A stretch of 64,000 bases of DNA from Legionella birminghamensis (GCF_900452515.1 NZ_UGNW01000001.1:2232001-2296000); one strand, 5' to 3'; positions 33,683 through 44,200 are shown, counted from the first letter of the stretch. Notes: generated from the letters alone by a model not told the origin. Translations and numbers: made by a program.

Positions 33683-36328
33683 ATGCCCCATACTACTCCT
33701 GGTGTTCAACCAATAGATATCAACAAGCTGTTTGACTATATTCAAGCCGGAGACTTAGATTCAATTAAACCTCTTGTTAAGCAATATAAAGCATTAAAAG
33801 GCTGGCTCTGGATACATGACGATGACAAGGCCATTATATGCGCGGTGCGTGATGCGATTTTATTAGGCAATATTGATATTGTTCGTTATTTTATTGAAGA
33901 AGAAGAATTTAATCCAGATGTCTCTGCTTACATTGAAGGTAGGTCAGGTTGTTTATTATCCTTGATTTCTTTTGCAGTCAAAGCAGGTTATTTAGACATC
34001 GTTAAATTGTTGGTTGAAGCAGGTGTTCCCATTAATGGCCATATAAAAGATATCAATGGCGTTTCTTGGGCTAATAATGCTGGTATACACATGGCAATCA
34101 AAGAGAATAAAACTGAAATTGCTCTTTATTTATTAGACAAGGGAGCAAACGGGGTAGGTTTTTTTGATATGCTCGCTAATGAAACGTTTCTAGCACGAGC
34201 AGCGGTTAATGATAACGAGCCCCTAGTTGAAGCTTTAATTGCTAAAGGGGCCAGTGTGAGAGATGCTCTTACGATGGGCGCAAGTGTGGGAGATGCTATA
34301 AGCAGTCCGGTTAGAAAATATAGAAACATTATCTATGCTTATGAAAATCAAATTATGTTCCAAAAACGTAATAAAGATCATCATTTAAAAGAGTTAGGTA
34401 GACGTAATAAAAAGAAAGAACATCATACCGAGGAATTAGCTAAATGTAATAATAATATAAAAGAGTTAGAGGACGAACTTGAAAAAATAAAAATTAAGCA
34501 ATATCAATTTATGAAATTATTGCTAGACCATGCTGTTGGCATGGAGTTTCCAGCCCAAAAAGAAAGTTATGGTAGCTCAAAAAAAACGATATTAGCTTTT
34601 TTAGATGATTTAGATATTAGTGGTCTTAATTTCGTTGGCGTGTCTGTGGATGGTGTACCAGTAACTCGCAATTTATTAACAAATTTAGGGTTTACCGGCG
34701 CAGATAAAGCTTTATACACTTTAAACGATGTGGCAGCCCTCACTGAACCAACACGTAGAATAGCTTTAATCAACCGTATAAATCAAAAAATAAAACAGTG
34801 TGGCCGTATTGATTTAGATGGGATTTTAAATTTAGTTCCTTTATGGCAAGCCGCCGCCATAGGTGATGTCAACACCGTAGTCGTCCGCTTATCAGCTGGT
34901 ATTAGCCCCAATGAAAAAGGCAAAAATGCTTCGTTTGCAGAAGTTTATCCCATTGTTGTTGCTGCTGAAAAAGGACATTTTGAGGTTGTAGCTTTACTTG
35001 CTAACCATCCAGATATTGATAAAAAAGATGTGGTTACCGCTATTTTAAAAGCTAAGGAGAATAAATTTCTTAATATCGCTAATTATCTTGAGGAGCACCA
35101 AGAGGTTAATACTCAAGATAAAGAAGGTAATACCTTATTGCATGAAGCTGCTGCTAAAGGCGATATTGACGCGGTGAGTAAATTATTAGCACGTGGCGCT
35201 GATGTCACGATTACTAATAAAGATGGCGATTCACCATTAGTCCTAATAGCGAAATTGGCTGAATTTTTAAAAGAATCGGAATCGGAAAACCATTTGAAAG
35301 TGATGAGGCTTTTACTTAACCACGTTAAAAATAATCAAGCCTATATTAATGAAGTTTGTGCGCACGCGCTGAACCACACAATTAAAGGAGGAGCTGTACA
35401 AGCTACCGATTTACTCTTATGCGCTATGACTGAAAAACCTTTAGTTGAAGGCATTGATTTGAAGAATAACATTATTACTTATAACGCATGGTACAGTGAA
35501 TTTGTTTTTAAAGCTTTGGCCTCACGCAATCCCATTGGTCTTTTAACGGTGCTTAAAAAACATGGCGCTGAATTTAATAGTCCCAAAGATAGGTTTTTTG
35601 GCCGCACTTTGTTACACAGTGCTATAAGTAATCTTCCTTCTTTTAATGAATTGATTCGTAGAATTCAAAAAGCTAAAGATCTGGTTGCGAACCGTGAACT
35701 ATATCAATCTGATCCAAGACACTCTGCTCACGAATTACGAGACATCGCGAACTATGAAAAGAGACTAGGTAAAAATATTCTGCAAAAAGATGAACAGGAA
35801 TTGTTTGATACTGATCCAGAAACCTTTGCTGACGAATTAGAAGTTATTTACTTTCTATTAGATAATGGTGCTGATGCAAGCATCGCCGATAATCAAGGCT
35901 TTACACCAATGCATACCTTAGCATGTATAAATTGGCAACATTTATGGAAAGGATATGAACAAATTATTGACCGCTTATTAGACTGCCATGCAAATTTTGA
36001 GGCTCAAGATAAGGATGGGAATACCCCCTTGCATTGTGCCGCGCGTATCGGAAATGTTACTGCGATGACTTATTTGAAATTGATAGGGGCTAACCTTGAT
36101 GTGCTAAATAAAAATGATAAAACGCCATGCCAGCTATATGGAGATGAAGGTTTTTGGCGTGCATTAGCAGCACTCCGAAAACGCAAAGTAGCGTCAGCAG
36201 CTACTACTTCTATAGCCTCCTCCCTGGCTACTCTACGCCAAAGTGGCAGCCCATTACATCAAAAGGATATCACCCAGATTGCCCCCAAACCTGAGGAGGT
36301 TGATACGATGAGTATGGATTTGTCATAA
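33683..36328 (+). CDS. Ankyrin-repeat and coiled-coil effector-like protein
   Basis: 881 residues from the ATG at 33683, which has GGAG seven bases upstream; the frame opens 30 codons earlier without a ribosome-binding site. Ankyrin repeats occur near the N-terminus (about 10-200: GYLDIVKLLVEAGVPING), in the middle (WQAAAIGDVNTVVVRLSAG, NTLLHEAAAKGDIDAVSKLL) and near the C-terminus (NQGFTPMHTLA, NTPLHCAARIGNVTAM). A charged coiled coil (about 225-275, RRNKKKEHHTEELAK) separates the first two groups. Such proteins bind host proteins; no enzymatic motif was found. Confidence 0.85.
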   Translation: MPHTTPGVQPIDINKLFDYIQAGDLDSIKPLVKQYKALKGWLWIHDDDKAIICAVRDAILLGNIDIVRYFIEEEEFNPDVSAYIEGRSGCLLSLISFAVKAGYLDIVKLLVEAGVPINGHIKDINGVSWANNAGIHMAIKENKTEIALYLLDKGANGVGFFDMLANETFLARAAVNDNEPLVEALIAKGASVRDALTMGASVGDAISSPVRKYRNIIYAYENQIMFQKRNKDHHLKELGRRNKKKEHHTEELAKCNNNIKELEDELEKIKIKQYQFMKLLLDHAVGMEFPAQKESYGSSKKTILAFLDDLDISGLNFVGVSVDGVPVTRNLLTNLGFTGADKALYTLNDVAALTEPTRRIALINRINQKIKQCGRIDLDGILNLVPLWQAAAIGDVNTVVVRLSAGISPNEKGKNASFAEVYPIVVAAEKGHFEVVALLANHPDIDKKDVVTAILKAKENKFLNIANYLEEHQEVNTQDKEGNTLLHEAAAKGDIDAVSKLLARGADVTITNKDGDSPLVLIAKLAEFLKESESENHLKVMRLLLNHVKNNQAYINEVCAHALNHTIKGGAVQATDLLLCAMTEKPLVEGIDLKNNIITYNAWYSEFVFKALASRNPIGLLTVLKKHGAEFNSPKDRFFGRTLLHSAISNLPSFNELIRRIQKAKDLVANRELYQSDPRHSAHELRDIANYEKRLGKNILQKDEQELFDTDPETFADELEVIYFLLDNGADASIADNQGFTPMHTLACINWQHLWKGYEQIIDRLLDCHANFEAQDKDGNTPLHCAARIGNVTAMTYLKLIGANLDVLNKNDKTPCQLYGDEGFWRALAALRKRKVASAATTSIASSLATLRQSGSPLHQKDITQIAPKPEEVDTMSMDLS

Positions 36329-36358
36329 ATGATAATCCATTCCTCACTTATTTCACGC

Positions 36359-36399
36359 TAAAAGGACCTTTTATCTTATTGTGTTAAATGGTCCTTTTA
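36359..36399 (+). terminator. Terminator-like hairpin after the ankyrin gene
   Basis: TAAAAGGACC and GGTCCTTTTA form a perfect 10-bp stem around a 21-nt loop, 30 bp past the stop. Arms rich in A and T give a T-run on either strand, so it may end both this gene and the convergent uridine kinase transcript. Confidence 0.6.
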
Positions 36400-36468
36400 T
36401 AAATAATTTTCCTAAGAGGGATTGGGAGTGATATAGTCGCTCTTCTCAACTCCCCAATGGATTAAAAT

Positions 36469-37200
36469 TCAGAATAAGGAAGAAGCTGCAGATGTGGAAC
36501 GTGACGATTCCTGGCTCGTGACCTGTGTTAAAGATTTCGAAAATAACTCATATCGCCTCTGTTTTATATGACTTCCAGCCTGCTCTACAGCTTGAGTTAT
36601 AGGGGTCATGTCAAAATGTAAATGCTCTGCAAAATCCTTACTGTTCTCAACTATCAAATCAGCCCTCTTTTTAGAGGGTTTGACATACTCTTTATACATA
36701 GGTTTTACAGTTAGTTTATACTGTTTTACCACTTCAGCAGGAGTGAATCCTCTCTCTTCAGTATCTCTCTCTAGCCGTCGAATAAAACATAAATCAGAGT
36801 CGGTTTTTACAAAAATCTTAGTATTAAACAATTTCACCAGACAATTAGGATGTAAGACTAGAATGCCTTCGACTATAATAAATTTTTTGGGTGTGACTTC
36901 TTTTGTTTCTTCCATACGGCTTGAGGTTTTAAAATCATATAATGGAATCTGAATTGTTTCATTTGATTTCAATTTACTTAGATGTTCAGCCAAAAGCTGA
37001 AAATCAATTCTATCGGGGTGGTCCCAATTGACATCGCGCTGTTCTTCTGGTGGGATTCCTTCCAAATACAAGCCTTTATAGTAATTGTCAGCCGAGATAA
37101 TTGTACAATTTTCCTCACCGTAGTAAGCGCTAAGTTTTTTGGCAATTGTTGTCTTTCCGGAACCAGATGCTCCAGCGATTCCGATAATGGTAACTTGCAT
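36469..37200 (-). CDS. udk: Uridine kinase (P-loop)
   Basis: 243 residues from ATG 37200, preceded by GGAAGGAG at ideal spacing. P-loop GASGSGKT at 10-17, then ISADNYYKGL, NWDHPDRIDF, PLYDFKTSSR and the lid region RRLERDTEERGFTP, all as in uridine/cytidine kinases. It phosphorylates uridine and cytidine in pyrimidine salvage. It begins 20 bp after the end of the 1166-residue effector-like gene on the same strand, an unusual operon partner. The last ~30 residues are a Ser-rich tail not found in standard Udk, so a host-directed role is possible. Confidence 0.88.
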   Translation of the reverse strand: MQVTIIGIAGASGSGKTTIAKKLSAYYGEENCTIISADNYYKGLYLEGIPPEEQRDVNWDHPDRIDFQLLAEHLSKLKSNETIQIPLYDFKTSSRMEETKEVTPKKFIIVEGILVLHPNCLVKLFNTKIFVKTDSDLCFIRRLERDTEERGFTPAEVVKQYKLTVKPMYKEYVKPSKKRADLIVENSKDFAEHLHFDMTPITQAVEQAGSHIKQRRYELFSKSLTQVTSQESSRSTSAASSLF

Positions 37201-37220
37201 ATATACTCCTTCCCCAATTT

Positions 37221-40200
37221 TCACATAGATTTTTTGTTAAGATGCTTGATAACTGCGGTGCTTCCACGGGTCTTAGTTATATTCAATTGCTTTCTTTTAA
37301 AAAAGGATTGATAACTGTTTGCAAATAAGGATTGTGCTTCCTCTTCTTGCGTTGAAAACAGGCATTCCAAATGTAATTTATCATCTTTCGCGATAGTTGC
37401 ACTGTTAGCAGTCAATTGTAAAGTGTTACTGGTTGTAATCATTGTTTCTGAAGGCTCAGGTCTGTAAGGTTTTTTACTGGGATAATTCCGTAATAATTGT
37501 TTTAAGCCTAGCATTTTCATTTCCTCATACACTTTCTCTTCTATTTGAGTTGCGGTGATGGTTGTTTCCATATTTTTTGGGGTTTTTATGCGTTTTGGTT
37601 CAATCAAGGCTTTAGTTAACGCTCGCTTGCTTCTAATTTGTTCTGCTAAACACTGCTTTTCATGGTTGATATCGCAAGACTTTGCAAGGTCTGCTTTAAT
37701 CAAATAAAGTTGTTTAAATAATCGCTCTAATAATGGGTATAAATCAGACTTTTCTTTCTCAATAGCTCTTAGCAAGGTATTTGCTGTATGAATATGTCGA
37801 TTCGATACATAGGGCAAGGGTATTAATCCTTTATTGTCTTGAGGATAGTTTGCTGGGGGTGATTCGACTGCAACATGGCCGTATTTATTATATAATAGTA
37901 CCAATTTATTTAAGAAATCTCGATCTCCTGTCGTTGTGTAGATTTTTTGGGTAAACATTATAATTTCAGTTTCTATAAATTCTATCTCTGATTTTTTTAT
38001 AAATTTGAGCACCCTGGAGCTTTTCACGTAATCCAAGTCTTGTTCTGCAGTTTCAAGCAACCGCAATAACTGCCTTGGAGATGTTTCTGTATCGATAGAC
38101 TTAAGCAGGTTATTTAATCTATATCTATTATAATTAGGGAATGGGGTAATATAAGAACCATTAAGCGCCTGCTTTAATTCAGCGATGGCTTGTGCCTTTC
38201 CATTAAGGCTTGACCCACTTCTCTCTAAACCGTATGATATTCTTGTTGATTCTTGAGATATAATCCTACTCAGCACTCGGTAAATTAATGGATCAAACTG
38301 GTAATTCATATGCGCTTGGCTAATCCACGCGTGGAGTCGCCAAACCAAAATAAATGATGCATCCCTACTATCGCTTTCTATTAAATTACGTTTTAGAGTA
38401 TCAAGTTCTGTAAGTCCCCAGGGATAGTTGTCTCTATTTTGACATCGTGATTTCAACGAAGTAATTTCATCAATAATATCTTGATTATCGACAGCAAATG
38501 ACTTTTGGAGTTTAGCTAAATATTCGGGTGTACACTTTAAATCAGCTGGCTGAAACTGTGCAAGTATTCGAGCTTTTTTGCCCTTTGTATCTAATAAAGC
38601 AAGCACAAGCTTTAATTCATCAACATTTGTGATTATTAGTTTAAGATTCACCGCAAGCAAAAAGTCAGTCTGTAAGTTCTCGGGGATAAATGACCAGTAT
38701 CTATAAAGAAAAACTCGCGAGCTTATCCTCTCTCGAAACCATAGAATGGTGGCTCCTTTATCACTGGCTGGCATTTTTTGTATCAATTGCTCAAGGAGCG
38801 TTTCACTGGTAACCCAGGCTCTCAATTTTTTTTTATTCGAAGCATTTAACTCAGGCAATAAGCGAGGACACCTGGACCATTTGTCTAGCAGCTTCAAATA
38901 ATCAGCGAATGACCCTGTATTTTCGGACCATTTGACAAGCAGTCCACTCATTACAATATTAGGAATTCTCAAGAAGTGGGTTTCAAAATTGTCAGGGGTT
39001 ATCTTTTGGTAACAAAATTTCAGGAGCCAATTGTTTAGGAAACGTTGGCAATTGTAACGGAGCTCTGCATAAAAGCTTAATGCTTCCTCAATGTCGTTAT
39101 CAAAATATTGATCCAGGTCATTTTTTAATGCACGAAGCAGCCCCAATATAGGACCACCGCCACTAAAACGCTGGGCTATGGCTTTCAAATCAGCTAAACA
39201 GTGGACTTCATCCTTGAGTTTGGCAATCAGAATTTTGTTAAGTCGATCCCTCAAGGCTGGTTTCAATGGATATCCCACATTATGAAAACTAAGTCGCGTT
39301 TCAATCTCAGTGCTCATTTTTTTTAATAAGCGTTCGGTAATAAATTTTTTCTGCTGATCTTCCGTTAAGGCTGCCAGATAAATTGGGTTAGTCTTTTCAA
39401 ATCCATCAGCACGTGGGCTAATATGAGGAATCGCCGCATCTAATAAGTCAGGAATCATAGTTAGGGTGGCCAAGTCCTGAAAGCTGTAAACACAAGGGGA
39501 AGCAAATTCCGCTATCTTGTCAACACTAGTGCCAACTGCCCGCATGAATGTAATCAATTCGCTAAGAATGAGTGGCGTTTCAATTTCAAAAACAGGCCCC
39601 CTTCTTTTAATCGCATTCAGGGTGTTTTCAAGTAAATCCAGAAGAGAGTTTTTAATTTGCGCCTTTGATTCTCTCTGGCTTGTACCTAAAACACAATTGT
39701 CGTCCAGCCCATAATCAGACAGGAATTTATTGAGGGTATGGGCTATTCGAACAGCACACTCTGTAAGCTGGCTTTTTTGAAGTGCTGCCCATTCCTCTTC
39801 TTCCAATGGACAATCGGGTACACTGGCAAACAGTCGAAAAAAATACAATGGCAAAGGGTATCCTGGAGACTGACATCCTCCCTCGCGCATTAGAAATAAT
39901 TCGTTTTTGATTTCTTTGGGAAGTGCGCGCCAGATAGCATAAAACTCTCTGATAGGCTCTGTTACCAGCTCCAGTTTCACTTCGGCTATTGTATCGATAA
40001 TACCCGCATCCAGATTTGATCTTTCGAGAATATGCTGCGCCAGATTTTTTATGGCAAAACCCAAACTACCGTTATCATGCTGCTGCTTATGAACTTGAAA
40101 TAGCTTATCCATCAACCGATTACTGGATTCACCTGCCGCTTGCCTTATGTTCCACAGATCCTCGCTTTGTACTGAATACCGGAGTTTTAATGAATTGTCT

Positions 40201-40721
40201 TGAAAATCAGAAAAAAGACAATTGGTATCAGCAACCGCATCGATATAAATAGACTCAATGGGTAACAACATGCCCTCTTTTTTTGCCAAAATATAGTTAT
40301 GTACAGGGAAATGTCCATTATCCTCGGTTTCCTTCTTTAAACTGCCGGTGCTTGCGGGTATACGGCCAATTTGTTTAATTCCTGGCATCAGAACCTGGCA
40401 AATCGCTTCATCTTCTCCGGCAATTTGCTCTGCAATTTGTAAGCAAAGTTGATTAATTGGCAAAAAAGGATAGCGCGGATAAGCCCAGCCTGTTTTTTTA
40501 ATAAATAGCCACCGTTCTTTTAAAAAAACTCGGATAGAATGTTTGGCTTTATCGCTCGAACCCTCAGCCATCCAACCGGCAATACTTTGGAGATGTTTGT
40601 AAGAAAAAGCCGATTCTTGCTCCATAATTTTTTTGATTGCAGGTGGTATGTGGGAGGGAAATACCATAGGTTTGTTGATATAGCCTGAAACTAATTTCTT
40701 TAATAATTTGGCTGTCAGCAT
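37221..40721 (-). CDS. Effector-like protein, long paralogue of 20219-22243
   Basis: 1166 residues without a known domain. The first ~860 residues align with the 674-residue protein at 20219-22243 apart from an extra block (~160-390, including IREFYAIWRALPKEIKNELF). Residues beyond ~860 are unique, helical, with a lysine-rich C-terminus (KRKQLNITKTRGSTAVIKHL). No signal peptide or membrane segment. The strong match ERWLFIKKTGWAYPR...LQIAEQIAGEDEAICQ marks the family. Its delivery into host cells is inferred only from context. Followed 20 bp later by udk. Confidence 0.75.
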   Translation of the reverse strand: MLTAKLLKKLVSGYINKPMVFPSHIPPAIKKIMEQESAFSYKHLQSIAGWMAEGSSDKAKHSIRVFLKERWLFIKKTGWAYPRYPFLPINQLCLQIAEQIAGEDEAICQVLMPGIKQIGRIPASTGSLKKETEDNGHFPVHNYILAKKEGMLLPIESIYIDAVADTNCLFSDFQDNSLKLRYSVQSEDLWNIRQAAGESSNRLMDKLFQVHKQQHDNGSLGFAIKNLAQHILERSNLDAGIIDTIAEVKLELVTEPIREFYAIWRALPKEIKNELFLMREGGCQSPGYPLPLYFFRLFASVPDCPLEEEEWAALQKSQLTECAVRIAHTLNKFLSDYGLDDNCVLGTSQRESKAQIKNSLLDLLENTLNAIKRRGPVFEIETPLILSELITFMRAVGTSVDKIAEFASPCVYSFQDLATLTMIPDLLDAAIPHISPRADGFEKTNPIYLAALTEDQQKKFITERLLKKMSTEIETRLSFHNVGYPLKPALRDRLNKILIAKLKDEVHCLADLKAIAQRFSGGGPILGLLRALKNDLDQYFDNDIEEALSFYAELRYNCQRFLNNWLLKFCYQKITPDNFETHFLRIPNIVMSGLLVKWSENTGSFADYLKLLDKWSRCPRLLPELNASNKKKLRAWVTSETLLEQLIQKMPASDKGATILWFRERISSRVFLYRYWSFIPENLQTDFLLAVNLKLIITNVDELKLVLALLDTKGKKARILAQFQPADLKCTPEYLAKLQKSFAVDNQDIIDEITSLKSRCQNRDNYPWGLTELDTLKRNLIESDSRDASFILVWRLHAWISQAHMNYQFDPLIYRVLSRIISQESTRISYGLERSGSSLNGKAQAIAELKQALNGSYITPFPNYNRYRLNNLLKSIDTETSPRQLLRLLETAEQDLDYVKSSRVLKFIKKSEIEFIETEIIMFTQKIYTTTGDRDFLNKLVLLYNKYGHVAVESPPANYPQDNKGLIPLPYVSNRHIHTANTLLRAIEKEKSDLYPLLERLFKQLYLIKADLAKSCDINHEKQCLAEQIRSKRALTKALIEPKRIKTPKNMETTITATQIEEKVYEEMKMLGLKQLLRNYPSKKPYRPEPSETMITTSNTLQLTANSATIAKDDKLHLECLFSTQEEEAQSLFANSYQSFFKRKQLNITKTRGSTAVIKHLNKKSM

Positions 40722-40796
40722 CTATCATATTCCTTTTAAAAAACAAAACGCTAATAATAACACCTCGATAAAATATAATCTTGCCGGGCTTCCTAC

Positions 40797-41064
40797 CTTA
40801 GAATGAATGCCGATGCGATTGTATTTGCAGCTTCTCATCCTCAAACAAATAGGTTTGGCTATTGGGTAAGCCAAGCTGTAAAAAACCGGTGCTGTTCAAA
40901 TAAGCACGGTAGACCTTGGCTGCCTGCTGCGCCGTGGGATTATTAGTATCAAAGGCGTCTAATGCCATAGCAAGATCACATGGAAAAGACCAACGCGTGA
41001 GCCAGCTTAATTGATTTAGCCGTAAAGATGCAGATTGATGTCATTTAAAGTAGCGTCATTCATT
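40797..41064 (-). pseudogene. Remnant of the 34-residue-repeat protein family
   Basis: The minus strand encodes the N-terminus of the family (MNDATLNDINLHLYG, a one-base deletion, then QLSWLTRWSFP, DTNNPTAQQAAKVYRAYLNS) joined directly to its extreme C-terminus (NSQTYLFEDEKLQIQSHRH). Everything between, including all repeats, is deleted. The 5' flank also matches the flanks of the copies starting at 51183 and 53375. Confidence 0.8.
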
Positions 41065-41205
41065 CAGGTGCCCCCAAAAGTCAGGCCACTAACGCGTTCC
41101 ACACAATAATCACATCCATCATTAAGAGCAGTTTCCTCACTCTAATGATGAATCTATATCATTAATAGATACGCGTAAGGCAGAGAAACCCTTGCCCGAT
41201 CTGGA

Positions 41206-41437
41206 TTGACTTCAATCATACATGGTAATTTATACACATATTACGGTAAAAAATACGGTAACTAAATAAATAGTGATGATATAAAATTCAGTATATATTT
41301 TGACCTTAACGGGGATTATATATGCAGCTTCAAACAGATACTCCACTTTGCTGGACAGGAAAATAACAGCAGGAATCTGTTAATTTTGAGCATAATAGTT
41401 GAACCAAAGATTCAAAATATGGCTGTTGTACCAGTAC
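41206..41437 (+). repeat. Long intergenic repeat with TACGGTAA core, copy 3
   Basis: It runs from CTGGATTGACTTCAATCATA through the TACGGTAA core (41239-41261) to GGGGATTATATATGCAG, TTTGCTGGA and CAGCAGGAATCTGTTAAT, and on to AATATGGCTGTTGTA. The same blocks in order occur near 43970-44200 and 51445-51640. No open frame. Confidence 0.65.
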
Positions 41438-41566
41438 GAATGAGTTTCACGAGGCTAATCGATAGCGAGTGATTATTTAGACACTTAATTAATGACTCTA
41501 ATATCTTTGTGCTAATTAAGCCTTTCTTTATATAAGCGTAGATTTTTTATCATTTCAGGAGAAATT

Positions 41567-42143
41567 ATGTTACCCAGTAAAAAACCTTTTGATATTCCTT
41601 CCTTTAAAGGAAATATCTATTACAACACTGAGACAAATGAATTTTATTCAAAAGGCGTTTCTTCGCTTAAAAACGGCGAAATAATAATTTATAAATCAAT
41701 TGCTAATTGCCCTAGGGCACAACAATTTTTTTAAATCCAATGAAAATCAAGATCTTAAATTAAAAATAACCATTGATGATAAAGACTATGAAGGTTTTGA
41801 CGTGCAATTTGATAACAAAACTCTATTAATCGATGGTAAAAACTATAAAGACGTTACACCATTAACAGGAGCTGCCGTTCAGTTATCTCAAGATGGAATT
41901 ACTTATGAGAAATTCCCCAATATTGTAGCAAATTCTATTTTCCATCTACCTATTCCACAATGCACAGTAAAGGGGCTTTATCGTTTTATGTCAAATTTAA
42001 ACCCAGAATTTGAAATTAATAAAGCTGATATGGATTACTATTTTAGCAAACTAACTGGAACTGAAAGAGACAAATTTATCGAACTATTTGGTGTTGTAGA
42101 AAAGAGCAATGCAGAAGGCATCTTAAAACCAAATTGTCCATAG
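41567..42143 (+). pseudogene. Unknown gene split by a T7 frameshift
   Basis: An ATG at 41567 with CAGGAG upstream opens a frame (MLPSKKPFDIPSFKGNIYYN) that ends at 41734 just after seven T. The next frame, open to 42143, continues naturally (FFKSNENQDLKLKITIDD) if one T is skipped. The restored protein is ~191 residues, of no recognised family. Either the gene is newly broken, the run slips during transcription, or the assembly has one T too many. Confidence 0.6.
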
Positions 42144-42365
42144 GCATGCAAACTGTAACGGCCTAATAATGTCCAGCGCAACAGACTGAATTAAAAAAGG
42201 GAGAGAGGGACTCTAGCATGCAGGCGTCAATTCTATGCGGTTAACTTGGCAAGACGTTCATTGTTATGAACAACCTAATGCTGTCTTTGATTTTTTTGAG
42301 TTATTTCGCTACAATTAATGTGGCTAACAGTTAAATATATTGTTAATTTATGGCTCGAGAGGAAA

Positions 42366-43034
42366 ATGAGCACCACTAATTTTTTAAATGAGTTTTTGTT
42401 AAAAAATCGAAGTATTCCTGAATTATCACAGATTTACCATCATGTTTATTTTAAAAAAAATGATGGTGGATATTTTGGGGCAAATGATTCAATCTTGCAT
42501 TATTTTGACCTGCCAGATCATTCACAATTATTGCAACTAAAAGAGATCGAGGTACTTCCAAGTATTGAGATCTATAATGCCGTCCTCAATAATGACGAGC
42601 TTGTTAAAAAGAGTGAATGCCCTAATGTTTTTTATGAACAAGGGTTTATTTCCATAAAATCGCCATTATATAATGGAACAAATATTGTAGGCCTGCTAGG
42701 AATCTCCTTAAAAATGGAGCAGTACAGCCTGGGGGATTTTAACAGCATTATTTCTATAATAAATACTATTTTTCAGCAAAGCTTATCCAATGAAATAAGC
42801 GAGATAAATTGTATAAATAAAAAACCACTCTCTATTAATTTAACACCTCGAGAAATTGATTGCCTGCGTTTGTATATGAAGGGGTATACAATAAAGAATA
42901 TTGCCAAGTATTTGAACCTTTCCTCCAGATCCATTGAATTTTATATGGTAAACATTAAAAATAAGTTTGGTGTTAATAAGCGCTCTGAATTACTACCATT
43001 GGCTTTTGAATATTACCCAAATTTAATGGAATAA
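42366..43034 (+). CDS. LuxR-family transcriptional regulator
   Basis: 222 residues from ATG 42366 with AGAGG just upstream; a start 16 codons earlier has no such site. The C-terminal LuxR helix-turn-helix is LTPREIDCLRLYMKGYTIKN, IAKYLNLSSRSIEFYMVNIK, NKFGVNKRSELL. The N-terminal ~155 residues may be a PAS-like sensor (GGYFGANDSILHYFDL, YNGTNIVGLLGISL). Organisation matches the regulator at 12960-13721. Probable targets are neighbouring virulence-type genes, which is inference. Confidence 0.85.
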   Translation: MSTTNFLNEFLLKNRSIPELSQIYHHVYFKKNDGGYFGANDSILHYFDLPDHSQLLQLKEIEVLPSIEIYNAVLNNDELVKKSECPNVFYEQGFISIKSPLYNGTNIVGLLGISLKMEQYSLGDFNSIISIINTIFQQSLSNEISEINCINKKPLSINLTPREIDCLRLYMKGYTIKNIAKYLNLSSRSIEFYMVNIKNKFGVNKRSELLPLAFEYYPNLME

Positions 43035-43373
43035 GATTTTTCCTCTTCGTGTTGGCATGTAACCTACTCTTTGGCTGCAGCAGCTAAAAACGCATTATCG
43101 AGGCTTCCTGTTTACCAAGATTTTCTTATGGTCGATATTGTTAATTGCCAGATACCGCTAATAATCGTGTTGCTCAAACCTCTCGAAATAATCAGTACCT
43201 CTATCGGTTGAAGTGCGAAATATCCAGGTTGACGGTGTTCAAAGCAAGGTAGAACCTTGTCATTATCATACCTCAGATTAAGTCAGAATTAATTCACGTA
43301 TATCATTGCTCAAGCATTAAAATACATACTGGAACAATGATAAATAAATGTTATAAATTAAATTATTCTTTAA
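43035..43373 (+). other. Intergenic region without recognisable genes
   Basis: About 340 bp. No frame is both long and protein-like. A small perfect hairpin, CAAGGT-AGA-ACCTTG, lies at 43245-43259 without a T-run. Confidence 0.5.
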
Positions 43374-43852
43374 TTAAGTAGGTGCATTTTGAGGTGAATA
43401 GATGACTTCCTCTTGCGCATCTGATTCTACTGAATAATCAATTACTACACCATCGACAATGACTTTTTTTCCTGTAACTATAATATGTTTTCCCTCATAA
43501 CCAATACCATCTATACTGGTTCAACGAGAGAATCAGTGTCTTGGCTTTGACCAAACGAATTGATAAAATACATCTCGCGTACTGGATTAGCGCAAGGAAA
43601 AATTTCGAATTCATTACTTCCTAAAACTCTAACCTTTCCCACAACAAAAATTCGATCATCGACTACGATACTACCATAATAGATATGGCCGGATTGCAAT
43701 GAGGACATAACAACGGGTTTGCAATTATAAAGACTATTCATAAGTCGCTGATTACATGACTCTTTATGACCATCGTACAAAGATGGTGAAAAGTCTTTTA
43801 GTACTTTTTCTTTAATTTGCTTAGCTTTCTGTGCATATTTTTCATTAATCAT
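43374..43852 (-). pseudogene. Small unknown gene, probably frameshifted near its end
   Basis: A 113-codon frame (MINEKYAQKAKQIKEKVLKD) stops at 43511. The next frame continues without a start codon for 45 more protein-like codons (GIGYEGKHIIVTGKKVIVDG, ending SPQNAPT at 43374). The second part repeats the style of the first (VDDRIFVVGKVRVLGS). A one-base loss at the stop would join them into ~160 residues. Beta-rich, family unknown. Confidence 0.5.
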
Positions 43853-43969
43853 GCCTTATTCCTCGTGTAAATTATCTTAATATGATTGGTGTGACTCACC
43901 TTCATCCAGTTTGCTCATATGAACGCAAGGATTAGTAATGCTTAAACTAGTAAGTTCGCAGAGAAATAC

Positions 43970-44200
43970 TTGCCCATTCTGGATCAACCTCAATCATAAT
44001 ACATAATTTGTACACAGATTACTGTAAAAAATACGGTAATCAGTGCTTGGTGTCTATGTATACAGTAGATATTTGACTTTCATGTAGACTATCTGTGCGG
44101 TTCAAACTGAAGCATCTCTTTGCTGAATGGGTAACAACCGCAATCTGATACTGGAAATAATAGTTGAAACAGTAATCAAAATATGGCTGTTGTATGGAAT
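43970..44200 (+). repeat. Long intergenic repeat with TACGGTAA core, copy 4
   Basis: TTCTGGATCAACCTCAATCATA precedes the core (44017-44039; first unit TACTGTAA), followed by diverged forms of the downstream blocks (GGTTCAAACTGAAG, TTTGCTGAATGGG, AATATGGCTGTTGTA). It lies upstream of the minus-strand gene starting at 43852. Confidence 0.6.
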
